64,000 bases of DNA, from positions 1 to 64,000 of the forward strand of contig CAKTFI010000002.1 in NCBI GenBank assembly GCA_934555865.1, read 5' to 3'. The notes below the pieces were generated by a model. The model searched no databases. It saw only the letters and a list, made by a program, of their open reading frames with translations, and was not told the origin of the DNA. Source of the stretch: an uncultured Christensenellaceae bacterium. GTDB taxonomy: Bacteria > Bacillota > Clostridia > Christensenellales > Christensenellaceae. This document shows, piece after piece, positions 1 to 6,929 of the stretch (the first letter of the stretch is position 1; each line of letters begins with the position of its first letter). The translations under genes and the position numbers were made by a program.

Positions 1-80
1 TCCGAACACAGAAGTTAAGCTCTTATACGCCGAAAGTACTTGGCTGGCAACGGCCTGGGAGGATAGGTAGCTGCCGGATT
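1..80 (+). rRNA. rrf: 5S ribosomal RNA, 3' part (5' end outside window)
   Basis: The first 80 bases read as the 3' two-thirds of a 5S rRNA. They begin inside the conserved CCGAACACAGAAGTTAAGC segment and end with the paired 3' terminal strand near CTGCCGGATT. The 5' third lies before the window. A tRNA-Asn gene follows after about 8 bases, which is the usual end of a Bacillota rRNA operon. Confidence 0.93.
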
Positions 81-88
81 TGTAATAA

Positions 89-164
89 TCCTCCTTAGCT
101 CAGTTGGTAGAGCGTTCGGCTGTTAACCGAAATGTCGTTGGTTCGAGTCCAACAGGGGGAGCCA
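89..164 (+). tRNA. tRNA-Asn (GTT anticodon)
   Basis: A full cloverleaf can be drawn: acceptor TCCTCCT with AGGGGGA, D arm GCTC/GAGC, anticodon stem TTCGG/CCGAA enclosing CTGTTAA (anticodon GUU, Asn), and T arm GTTGG/CCAAC with loop TTCGAGT. The CCA end is encoded at 162-164. It is cotranscribed with the 5S rRNA just upstream. The AT-richer accessory stretch begins directly after it, which is a classic integration position. Confidence 0.96.
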
Positions 165-167
165 AAG

Positions 168-201
168 ATCGACAAGCATTGATTGCTTGTCGATTTTTTT
201 T
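168..201 (+). terminator. Rho-independent terminator of the rRNA/tRNA operon
   Basis: An 11-bp perfect stem, 168-178 with 184-194 (ATCGACAAGCA / TGCTTGTCGAT), is followed by an uninterrupted T run. It closes the 5S-tRNA-Asn transcript. Confidence 0.93.
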
Positions 202-359
202 ATAATTTGCACTTTTTAGTCAACCCGCTCACGCCTGACTTCCTGTTATATGAGTTCTTTCCAACGCCCCCGATAACACGAAATATCGATATACATTTGA
301 ATGGAGCTTTCTCACTCTGCCTGCGTCGGCGGATTGATGTAAATCTTTTGTTTCCTCAT

Positions 360-388
360 TTGAAATCTGTTTTCCCCTATGTTATATT
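360..388 (+). promoter_or_regulatory. Sigma-A type promoter of the accessory gene block
   Basis: TTGAAA at 360-365 and TATATT at 383-388 are separated by 17 bases. The predicted transcript starts near 395, just before the AGGGGAGG ribosome binding site (402-409) and the ATG at 412. The 202-359 stretch before it has no convincing gene. An 79-codon open frame there lacks a ribosome binding site and recognisable similarity. Confidence 0.6.
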
Positions 389-411
389 AAATCTATCTTT
401 TAGGGGAGGAA

Positions 412-547
412 ATGAAATATAGCTTCGATCAATACAGGTATTCAAATGGATTCGCAGCTGCTGAATCTGAAGGAGATCAGCATTGCAAAAGTAAGCCCCG
501 AAGTGATGGCACGGCAGCAGAGTGACCAGGAAGGATATAGATTATGA
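412..547 (+). pseudogene. Small unassigned reading frame(s) before the GNAT fusion, possibly frameshifted
   Basis: A promoter and a good AGGGGAGG site lead to ATG 412, which opens a 37-codon frame (MKYSFDQYRY...) ending at 525. A second frame, ATG 446 to TGA 545-547, reads MDSQLLNLKEISIAKVSPEV... and overlaps the ATG of the next gene by four bases (ATGA). The first frame has the translation signals, while the second has the protein-like composition and the coupling to the next gene. The simplest reading is one small gene with a frameshift between 412 and 446, or a leader peptide overlapping a 33-residue protein. I do not recognise the product. Confidence 0.3.
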
Positions 548-1536
548 TTTTGAGAACCGAGCGTCTCGTTCTGCGCCGCTGGGAAGAAAGCGATGCGGAG
601 GATTTATACAAATACGCTAGCGATCCCGATGTGGGACCGATTGCCGGGTGGCCTGCACATCAGAGTTTGGATGAGAGCTGCGATGTGATAAAAAATGTCT
701 TTCACGGTAAAGAGGCTTATGCCGTTTGTTTGAAAGAGGATGGCAAGGCTATCGGCACAATCGAACTGAATCTGAACGGGCATACCGACATGACCGACCG
801 GGACGATGAATGCGAGATGTGCTACTGGCTTGGAAAACCGTTCTGGGGACGGGGTATCATGCCGGAAGCCGTGAAGGAAATGCTCCGCCATGCATTTGAG
901 GACTGCGGTATGCAGAAAGTTTGGATCGGCTATTACGAGGGCAACACCAAGTCCAAGCGCGTCCAGGAAAAATGCGGTTTCAAGTATCAGTGGAAATCGG
1001 AGAATGTAGAAGTTCCGTTGATGCACGAAAAAAGGACAGGTTATGTGAGCCTGATGACGAAGGAAGATTGGGAGAGATCACATAGGACTATGAAGCGAGA
1101 ACTTGGAATTGCGCGTTGTGGGCTGGCTTGCTGTTTATGCTCAGAGAATGTTACTTGTAAAGGATGTAAACGAGATGGATTTATGGAACTGTCATGGTGC
1201 AAGGATGCAGAATGGTGTGAGGTTCGCAGATGTGGCATTGATAAGAATCTAAGCGGGTGTTTTGAGTGCAAGCCCGCCGAATGCCGTAAGGGATTATATG
1301 CGGAAAAAATCAAGCCAAGAGCTTTCGCGGAATTTGCCCGGAGATACGGAGTTGAAGAACTGCTTGATTGTCTGGAACGCAATGAACAGGCAGGTATAGT
1401 TTATCATCGGGAAGGAATAATGGGCGATTACGATGATTTTGATGACTTAGAGGAACTGATCGGTTTTATCAGAAACGGTAAAAAGATGAGCATAGAATCG
1501 AAACCGATAGTACGAGAGGATGTTGAAACCGTCTGA
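544..1536 (+). CDS. GNAT N-acetyltransferase fused to a DUF3795 cysteine-rich domain
   Basis: The 330-residue protein has two parts. Residues 1-175 resemble RimJ/RimL-type GNAT acetyltransferases, with the family N-terminus LRTERLVLRRW and the acetyl-CoA loop WGRGIMPEA near 100. Residues 183-315 match the DUF3795 family, a probably metal-binding module rich in cysteines (CGLACCLC, CKGC, WCKDAEWCEVRRC, CFECKPAEC). DUF3795 is normally a stand-alone protein, and an internal ATG at 1090 (residue 183) sits where that protein would start. The GNAT stop codon seems to have been lost. The reading frame continues into a second GNAT sequence and is ended only by TGA 1534-1536. Acetyl acceptor unknown. 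Base composition is AT-richer than the core genes. Confidence 0.8.
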   Translation: MILRTERLVLRRWEESDAEDLYKYASDPDVGPIAGWPAHQSLDESCDVIKNVFHGKEAYAVCLKEDGKAIGTIELNLNGHTDMTDRDDECEMCYWLGKPFWGRGIMPEAVKEMLRHAFEDCGMQKVWIGYYEGNTKSKRVQEKCGFKYQWKSENVEVPLMHEKRTGYVSLMTKEDWERSHRTMKRELGIARCGLACCLCSENVTCKGCKRDGFMELSWCKDAEWCEVRRCGIDKNLSGCFECKPAECRKGLYAEKIKPRAFAEFARRYGVEELLDCLERNEQAGIVYHREGIMGDYDDFDDLEELIGFIRNGKKMSIESKPIVREDVETV

Positions 1537-1953
1537 AAGATGCAGGTGGAGGCATTCGCCGATCTTTTAGAGAAATACCAGGATTATGATATGAGCCCTG
1601 CGGCTGAAAGCATAGATAAAGTCTTAGCAAGGTTTGAACAGCCGTGGACTACATATTTTTTCATTATGGCAAATGATGAGAAAGTTGGAGTAATCCGTGT
1701 TGTAGATAAAAAAGACGGTAGCAGAAAGCGCATATCTCCTATTTGGATTATGCCGGAGCATAAAAACAAGGGATACGCTCAAGCAGCAATAACCGCAGCA
1801 GAACAAATATATGGTAGCCGTCACTGGTGCTTGGACACGATATTACAAGAAGCCGGCAATCTCCATCTGTGCGAAAAGATGGGCTATCATCAGACCGGAC
1901 GAATCGATAATGTCAATGAGCGGATGGACATCGTTTTCTACGAAAAAGATTAA
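1486..1953 (+). pseudogene. GNAT N-acetyltransferase interrupted by in-frame TGA
   Basis: The ATG at 1486 begins MSIESKPIVREDVETV, a normal GNAT N-terminus. An in-frame TGA (1534-1536) falls at codon 17, and the same frame resumes KMQVEAFADLLEKYQDYD and runs on to 1953. The downstream body is intact: acetyl-CoA loop HKNKGYAQ and the C-terminal CEKMGYHQTG motif typical of small GNATs. Tryptophan (TGG) to TGA is the most economical explanation. Reinitiation at ATG 1540 would give 137 residues without beta-strand 1, with no Shine-Dalgarno sequence. The frame is the same as that of the preceding GNAT-DUF3795 gene. TGA is an ordinary stop codon elsewhere in the window. Confidence 0.7.
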
Positions 1954-2058
1954 ACATCGGTTCCACGAGGAGAACGCAATGTACGCACAGGCAGCGATAA
2001 AACCGAATCCCTTACTCCGTAACGGTGCATACGGCATCGTTATGAGGGGTGTGCAAAA

Positions 2059-2343
2059 ATGCACACGGTGGTTGCCGCCTTTAAAACGATTCGGGATCAA
2101 GTGATTTTCACGAACAAACGGATTTTCGTCGTCAATGTGCAAGGGATAACCGGTAAAAAGACATCCTATTTTTCCTATCCGTATTCGAAGATCCAGTATT
2201 TTGGAATTGAAACGGCCGGTGTGTTGGATATTGACAGCGAGCTTGTTGTTGCCTTTAGCAATGGGGCGGTTTTGCAATTCGATTTTAAGTCCAAAGTGGA
2301 TATTTGCAAAATCAGCGCTTTCATTTCGAATTATATTTTGTGA
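2059..2343 (+). pseudogene. Bacterial PH-domain protein, N-terminally truncated
   Basis: The 94 residues match the C-terminal three-quarters of the bacterial pleckstrin-homology family (bPH_1): VVAAFKTIRDQVIFTNKRIF, GITGKKTSYFSYPYSKI, then alternating strands and a C-terminal helix. Family members have about 25-30 more residues at the N-terminus. Here the frame opens at ATG 2059 without a ribosome binding site. A well-formed site (GAGGAGAACGCA) lies upstream at ATG 1979 but drives another frame that ends at 2104. This fits a deletion or frameshift that removed the start. Function of the intact family is unknown. Confidence 0.6.
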
Positions 2344-2955
2344 AGATGCGTTGACTTGCCTGTCGTTTTTTATGACGACTTGTCGCTTGTTTTCATAGAA
2401 AGAATACGGTGCTGTTTTTGGGCATACACAGGGGGCCGATATTTTCGCCGGATCGAGAGTATCGGCTTTTATCATAAGGATTTTCCATTGGCAAATGATC
2501 TGTGATAAAGGAAAATACTTGCCCAGAGACAGCTTTATATATCGATGATACTCTGACACGGGATGCGTGTTTTGCGGGATCGGTGTTTTTTTATGGGAGG
2601 CTTTCTCTGGATGGGAAGTGTAAGAACTGCCCGTTCGCTTCCTAACTGTGGGAATCGCCTTTTTCATGTGTTTTCCATAAATGCACCGTATTTCTTTTGC
2701 GAATGGCTGTATCTTGGCTGTAAATATGGTATACTGAAAAAAATATGTATGCATGCGTAGTAGAATTTGTAGGTAAGCGCCTGATCAATTTCGGGAAATG
2801 AAGCGAAGCTTTGGAACAGGCAAGTAGTTTATTCTATGGCTTTGTGTCTATAATCCACCCGTCGGGCATTGCGGTTTCGGAAAAAACTTAAAAATTTCAA
2901 AAATCTGCTTTCCCCTGCAAAAAATGGGGTATCTATACAATATACTGCAACCGTT
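2344..2955 (+). other. Gene-free AT-richer spacer
   Basis: I see no convincing gene in this 600-base stretch. Short open frames on both strands lack ribosome binding sites and recognisable products. It closes the accessory patch. A TATACAATATACT block near 2935-2947 may be the -10 region for the next gene, without a clear -35. Confidence 0.5.
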
Positions 2956-2987
2956 GGGAGGGAAGAGTTCTGAAAACAATTCACGAT

Positions 2988-4199
2988 GTGCGCCGGGCGC
3001 TCAAGGGCCTCAGCGGCAATGAGCTTGTGCTGCTCCTCCTGACGGCCTCGATCTTTCTCACCGTGTATGTGGAGATCGCCGTGCTCGTGCTGCTGCCCCT
3101 CTATATTCTGGCGACCAAGCAGGCGTTCATTTTGCTGCGGCGCAAGCAGGACGCGCTGTTTTTGTCGGTCTTCTGGGTGCTGTCTATGGTCGTGACCATC
3201 GCGCAGGGCGGGACGCTCTTGGACATCGGCATCGGCGTGCTCATGGTCTTTGCCTTTATCGCGATGATCTTCATCACCTATACGATGACGCAGCGCATTT
3301 TCCGCGTCATTTTGTCCTTTACCTGCCTCATGAGCGTGTATTGCTTTGCGGTGGCGCTCATCCAGAAATGCCTGGGCATGACCTGGGTGTGGGGCGCGCG
3401 CTATTCCTCCGTTTTTTCCAATCCGAACTACTATGCGTTCTATATCTCGCTGGTCGTGCTGTTTTGCCTGTACAATGTCTCGAAATGCCGCCGGTGGCAA
3501 AGCAAGCTGCTCTACCTGCTGCTCATCCCGATGAACCTCGTGGCGCTGTACCTGACCGAGTGCCGGACGACCTTTGTCGTGCTGCTTTTAAGTGTGCCGG
3601 TGCTGCTCGCGTTCTTTCACCGGAAGCGCTGGCTCGTGCTGTATCTGGCGCTCTTGGCCCTGGGCTGCGGCGTGCTTGTCGCCTTTCGGGGCAAGGTGCC
3701 GCTGCTCCCGCGGGTGGACGAGATCGGCGTGGACTTTGTAAAGCGCATGGACATCTGGCGCGGCGCGATCCAGAGCATCGGCGACGCGCCGCTGTTCGGG
3801 CGCGGGTATAACAGCTATGCGCGCATCCACACGCAGTACGGCACCTTCTCGGCCGACCATTCGCACAACCTCATCCTGGAGCTGTGCATGGACTTCGGGC
3901 TGGTCGGCGCGGTCGTGCTGTTTTCCTATTTTTTCATCAATGTTCGGAAAATTATCCGCCTGCATCAGCAGAATCAATGCCACACGCGCTATGCCCTGAC
4001 GGTGGCGGTGCTGGCCTGCGTGTTCCTGCACGGGATGTTCGACATCACCATGCTCTGGCCGCAGACGGCGCTGCTGCTCATGTATGTGCTCGGCTTCAGC
4101 ACGGATTACGACAAGGTCTATATCTTCAGCTCCGACCGCAGCCACCCGATCATCCTTATCCACAGCTTTGAAAAGCGCGCGAATGGGGAAGAGGACTGA
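2988..4199 (+). CDS. O-antigen ligase / Wzy-like polymerase family membrane protein
   Basis: The protein of about 400 residues has roughly ten hydrophobic segments and the periplasm-facing loop of the Wzy_C/WaaL family. The loop contains the stretch ECRTTFV, the segment RMDIWRGAIQSIGDAPLFGRGYN, and an HSHN motif followed by LILELCMDFGLVG. Such proteins polymerise or ligate lipid-linked glycans at the outer face of the membrane. The GTG at 2988 has no ribosome binding site. A CTG at 2970, in frame, lies 7 bases after GGGAGGG and would add MKTIHD, so the true start may be CTG. The gene stands alone, so its substrate cannot be read from neighbours. Confidence 0.8.
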   Translation: MRRALKGLSGNELVLLLLTASIFLTVYVEIAVLVLLPLYILATKQAFILLRRKQDALFLSVFWVLSMVVTIAQGGTLLDIGIGVLMVFAFIAMIFITYTMTQRIFRVILSFTCLMSVYCFAVALIQKCLGMTWVWGARYSSVFSNPNYYAFYISLVVLFCLYNVSKCRRWQSKLLYLLLIPMNLVALYLTECRTTFVVLLLSVPVLLAFFHRKRWLVLYLALLALGCGVLVAFRGKVPLLPRVDEIGVDFVKRMDIWRGAIQSIGDAPLFGRGYNSYARIHTQYGTFSADHSHNLILELCMDFGLVGAVVLFSYFFINVRKIIRLHQQNQCHTRYALTVAVLACVFLHGMFDITMLWPQTALLLMYVLGFSTDYDKVYIFSSDRSHPIILIHSFEKRANGEED

Positions 4200-4458
4200 G
4201 AAGCGGCGGACAGGCCTGCCTGTGGGGCGTGGCATCAACGCCGGACACTTTCCAGCCTAGTTGCCCTGAAAAGTTCGGTGCGTTTCTCATTTGCCCCGGC
4301 AGGCTCGGAACCTCCTCCCATCGCCCCGAAGAAGGCAGCGCCATGGTCGGCATCTTGCCATCGGGGGGGAAGGATTTCTATTTCCTCTAAAAAGGAAGAA
4401 AATTTCCTCTTCCTCAAAAATGTGTCACGCAAAGCGCGCTCCCGCGCGACCGCTTGCA
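4200..4458 (+). other. Gene-free spacer before the structured RNA
   Basis: No protein gene is supported here. The stretch contains a small GC hairpin (GCGCG-CTCCC-GCGCG near 4436-4448) and a purine/pyrimidine palindrome near 4385-4420. It may include the promoter of the RNA at 4459, but no clear -35/-10 pair is visible. Confidence 0.4.
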
Positions 4459-4653
4459 TTGCATTTCTGTGATGAACATAGGAAACATAAGCCAAGAGCA
4501 CTCCCGGACGATCGCGGCATTGTAAGCAGCATTTTTGCGCAGAATACCTGAAAAAGCCGCATAGCTCCCTGCGGCCGCCTACAGCCATGCCGCAGGTGCG
4601 ATCGTAGCATTGCGAGATAGCAGTGACCGCGGCCGTTCTGCCTGGAAATGCAA
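4459..4653 (+). ncRNA. Candidate structured small RNA (6S-like architecture)
   Basis: A nested fold can be drawn by hand. The outer helix is 4459-4467 with 4645-4653 (TTGCATTTC / GAAATGCAA, 9 bp perfect). The inner helices are 4509-4516 with 4599-4606 (ACGATCGC / GCGATCGT) and 4517-4521 with 4588-4592. An apical hairpin is 4557-4562 with 4571-4576 (GCCGCA / TGCGGC). About 35-40 unpaired bases flank each side between outer and inner helices, like the open central bubble of 6S RNA. A strong terminator follows 10 bases later. Length (about 195 nt) and layout fit 6S, but I did not match its conserved sequence, so the identity is inference. Confidence 0.4.
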
Positions 4654-4663
4654 GCTGCCCTAC

Positions 4664-4691
4664 AGACCCGCCTGTTGGTGGGTCTTTTTTT
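4664..4691 (+). terminator. Rho-independent terminator after the structured RNA
   Basis: AGACCCGCC (4664-4672) pairs with GGTGGGTCT (4677-4685), allowing one G-T pair, followed by seven T. It ends a transcript that carries no protein gene, which supports an RNA gene upstream. Confidence 0.85.
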
Positions 4692-4758
4692 GCGTCCAAA
4701 TGCATGAATGCGCGGCCGGTTCGGCATACTATGGGAAAAACGCTGGGAGGCGGAGGCT

Positions 4759-6051
4759 ATGATGCAAAAGACAGCAATTGTCGAGATACGCGGGTTTGAG
4801 GTGCTGGATTCGCGCGCAAATCCGACGGTGGAGGCAGAGGTCACTCTGGAAGACGGCACGGTGGGGCGGGCGATCGTCCCGAGCGGGGCGTCCACCGGGC
4901 GGTTTGAGGCGCGGGAGCTGCGCGACGGGGAGGCGGCGCGCTTTGGCGGAAAGGGCGTGCGACAGGCGGCTGCACACATCGACACGCTGATTGCCCCGGC
5001 GCTGCGCGGCCGGGATGCGCGCGACATCTGGCGGGTGGATGCGGAGCTCTGCCGACTGGACGGCACGGCGAATAAGGAACGACTCGGCGCGAACGCCACG
5101 CTCGCGGTGTCCATGGCGGCGGCGCGGGCCGCGGCAAAGAGCGGCGGGGAACCGCTGTACCGCTTTTTGGGCGGCGCACAGGCGCGGCGGATGCCCGTGC
5201 CGATGCTTAACATCCTAAACGGTGGGGCACACGCCCGCAACAATCTGGACATCCAGGAATTTATGATCCTCCCGGTCGGGGCAGCCTCATTTGCGGAGGC
5301 GCTGCGGCAGGCGAGTGAGGTCTATCACGCGCTATTTGCCTTGCTCGGCGAACGCGGATTGTCCACGACGGTGGGGGACGAGGGCGGCTTTGCGCCCGAC
5401 CTGCCGGACGACCGCGCGGCGCTGGAATGCATCCTACAGGCGATCGAGCGGGCGGGCTATGCCCCGGGGCGGGACTTTTTGCTTGCGATGGACGCGGCGG
5501 CCAGCGAGTGGCAGACCGAAACGCCCGGGCGCTACCGCCTCCCCAAGAGCGGAGAAGAATGCGGCACAGACGACCTCATCCGGCACTTTGCCGACCTCGC
5601 GGCGAGCTACCCCATCTGCTCCATCGAGGACCCGTTGGGCGAGGAGGACTGGGACGGCTGGGTGCGGATGACGGAGCAACTCGGCAGCCGCGTGCAGCTC
5701 GTGGGGGACGATTTGCTCGTCACCAATCCCGTGCGCCTGCGAGAGGGCATCGCGCGGCGGGCGGGCAACGCCATCCTGGTGAAGCCCAACCAGATCGGCA
5801 CCGTCACCGAGGCGGTCGCGGCGGTGCAGACTGCGCAGCGGGCGGGATGGCGGAGCATCGTGTCGCACCGCTCCGGCGAGAGCGAGGACAGCACGATTGC
5901 CGACCTTGCCGTGGCGCTGAACGCCGGGCAGATCAAGACGGGCGCACCCGCACGGGGCGAGCGCACGGTGAAGTACAACCGGCTGCTGCGCATCGAGCGC
6001 GAACTCGGCGCGGCGGCGGTCTATGCCGGGGCGGCGGAATTCGGACTCTGA
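4759..6051 (+). CDS. eno: Enolase (phosphopyruvate hydratase), divergent
   Basis: Interconverts 2-phosphoglycerate and phosphoenolpyruvate in glycolysis. The 430 residues match the family length. Landmarks are the N-terminal loop [11 protein letters not shown], metal ligands in [20 protein letters not shown] and VGDDLLVTN, and the catalytic lysine regions in LVKPNQIGT and [15 protein letters not shown]. Several usually invariant stretches differ: DSRANPTVE instead of DSRGNPTVE, and [13 protein letters not shown] near the C-terminus. It is isolated from other glycolytic genes and may be a second enolase. ATG 4759 is chosen because GGAGGCGGAGG lies just upstream. The longer frame from 4708 is not supported. 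Confidence 0.9.
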   Translation: MMQKTAIVEIRGFEVLDSRANPTVEAEVTLEDGTVGRAIVPSGASTGRFEARELRDGEAARFGGKGVRQAAAHIDTLIAPALRGRDARDIWRVDAELCRLDGTANKERLGANATLAVSMAAARAAAKSGGEPLYRFLGGAQARRMPVPMLNILNGGAHARNNLDIQEFMILPVGAASFAEALRQASEVYHALFALLGERGLSTTVGDEGGFAPDLPDDRAALECILQAIERAGYAPGRDFLLAMDAAASEWQTETPGRYRLPKSGEECGTDDLIRHFADLAASYPICSIEDPLGEEDWDGWVRMTEQLGSRVQLVGDDLLVTNPVRLREGIARRAGNAILVKPNQIGTVTEAVAAVQTAQRAGWRSIVSHRSGESEDSTIADLAVALNAGQIKTGAPARGERTVKYNRLLRIERELGAAAVYAGAAEFGL

Positions 6052-6083
6052 AAAAAGGCGGATGCATTTTTCCGCCTTTTTTT
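6052..6083 (+). terminator. Terminator of eno
   Basis: GGCGGA (6057-6062) pairs with TCCGCC (6071-6076) inside flanking A and T runs. The T run leads straight into TGTATAAT, which may be the -10 box of the nitroreductase gene. Confidence 0.8.
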
Positions 6084-6125
6084 GTATAATGGAATTATCG
6101 ATAAGAATGAAACGGAGGAAACCCT

Positions 6126-6647
6126 ATGGATCAGATTTTTGAGAACATCCGGACGCGGCGCAGCGTGCGGGAATTTTTGGACAAGCGCATTGCGCGGGAA
6201 GACCTCGAGACCATCGTGCAGGCGGGCGCGTGGGCGCCGACGGCCATGAATAAGCAGACCTTCCAATTTACCGTGCTGACGGACCAGGAAGAGATCGCCT
6301 CTCTGGCGGCGGCGGTGGGCGCGGCGCTCGGCAACCCAGCCTATGACTTCTACCGCCCCGCGGCACTCGTGCTCGTCTCGAACGACAAGGACGCGGGCAC
6401 CAATCCGCTGGCTGACGCGGCCTGTGCGATGCAGAACATGTTCCTGGAGGCGCACGCTCTCGGCATCGGTTCCGTATGGATTAACCAGCTGCGCGACACC
6501 TCGGACGACCCCGCCGTCCGCGCAAAGCTCCGCGCCTATGGCGTCCCGGATGCGCAGATCGTCTGGGCGGTGTGCGCGCTCGGATATGCCGCGCAGAAGG
6601 ACATCTCCGCGCCCGCACGCCGTTCAGTGATCCGCTTTGTGGATTAA
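6126..6647 (+). CDS. Nitroreductase-family flavoprotein
   Basis: The 173-residue protein belongs to the FMN-dependent nitroreductase fold. It opens with the FMN-phosphate motif RTRRSVREF (residues 10-18), has GAWAPTAMNKQ near 36-46, and in the second half AMQNMFLEAHALGIGSVWI, where the dimer-shared flavin sits. Substrate cannot be inferred. It has its own ribosome binding site (CGGAGGAAACC) and probably its own promoter (TATAAT at 6085-6090). Its last codons overlap the start of a small hydrophobic reading frame. Confidence 0.88.
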   Translation: MDQIFENIRTRRSVREFLDKRIAREDLETIVQAGAWAPTAMNKQTFQFTVLTDQEEIASLAAAVGAALGNPAYDFYRPAALVLVSNDKDAGTNPLADAACAMQNMFLEAHALGIGSVWINQLRDTSDDPAVRAKLRAYGVPDAQIVWAVCALGYAAQKDISAPARRSVIRFVD

Positions 6648-6846
6648 GGCGCTGCTCTTGGCCGCGATGGCGGCCGCGGCTGGGGTGAGCCTGGGGGCGC
6701 TCGTGGCCTTCGCGCGGCTGCTGCGCCTGCATGCGGCGGCGGAGGTACAGAGCATACAGACAAAGCTCTCCGCCCGCCTGCGCTGCGCGACGGCGGGGGC
6801 GATCGCCTTTGCGGCGCTCGCGGTCGTGTATTTCATCTTTTTTTGA
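6637..6846 (+). CDS. Small hydrophobic protein, two predicted membrane segments
   Basis: A 69-residue frame opens at GTG 6637, overlapping the nitroreductase stop codon by 11 bases, and ends at a terminator. It has two hydrophobic stretches (residues 4-27 and 50-69) separated by a basic, polar linker. No family recognised. The overlap would allow translational coupling. There is no Shine-Dalgarno of its own, and high-GC DNA readily gives alanine-rich frames, so it may be spurious. Confidence 0.4.
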   Translation: MWIKALLLAAMAAAAGVSLGALVAFARLLRLHAAAEVQSIQTKLSARLRCATAGAIAFAALAVVYFIFF

Positions 6847-6875
6847 GCAGGCAGAAATAAGAAGCACATCGGCGA

Positions 6876-6915
6876 CAAAAAACGGCCTCTGTCCATCCGG
6901 GCAGAGGCCGTTTTG
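6876..6915. terminator. Bidirectional terminator
   Basis: AACGGCCTCTG (6881-6891) pairs with CAGAGGCCGTT (6902-6912), with A and T runs outside. It serves the nitroreductase unit on the plus strand and the dehydrogenase on the minus strand. Confidence 0.9.
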
Positions 6916-6929
6916 CGTGCTTTTCTTTG

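Noticed and set aside
183-422. 79-codon open frame after the tRNA-Asn terminator
   Set aside because: It begins within the terminator, has no ribosome binding site, no recognisable protein, and covers the promoter of the next unit.
2563-2760. 65-codon frame in the spacer before the O-antigen-ligase-like gene
   Set aside because: No ribosome binding site at the first ATG and no similarity recognised; treated as chance.
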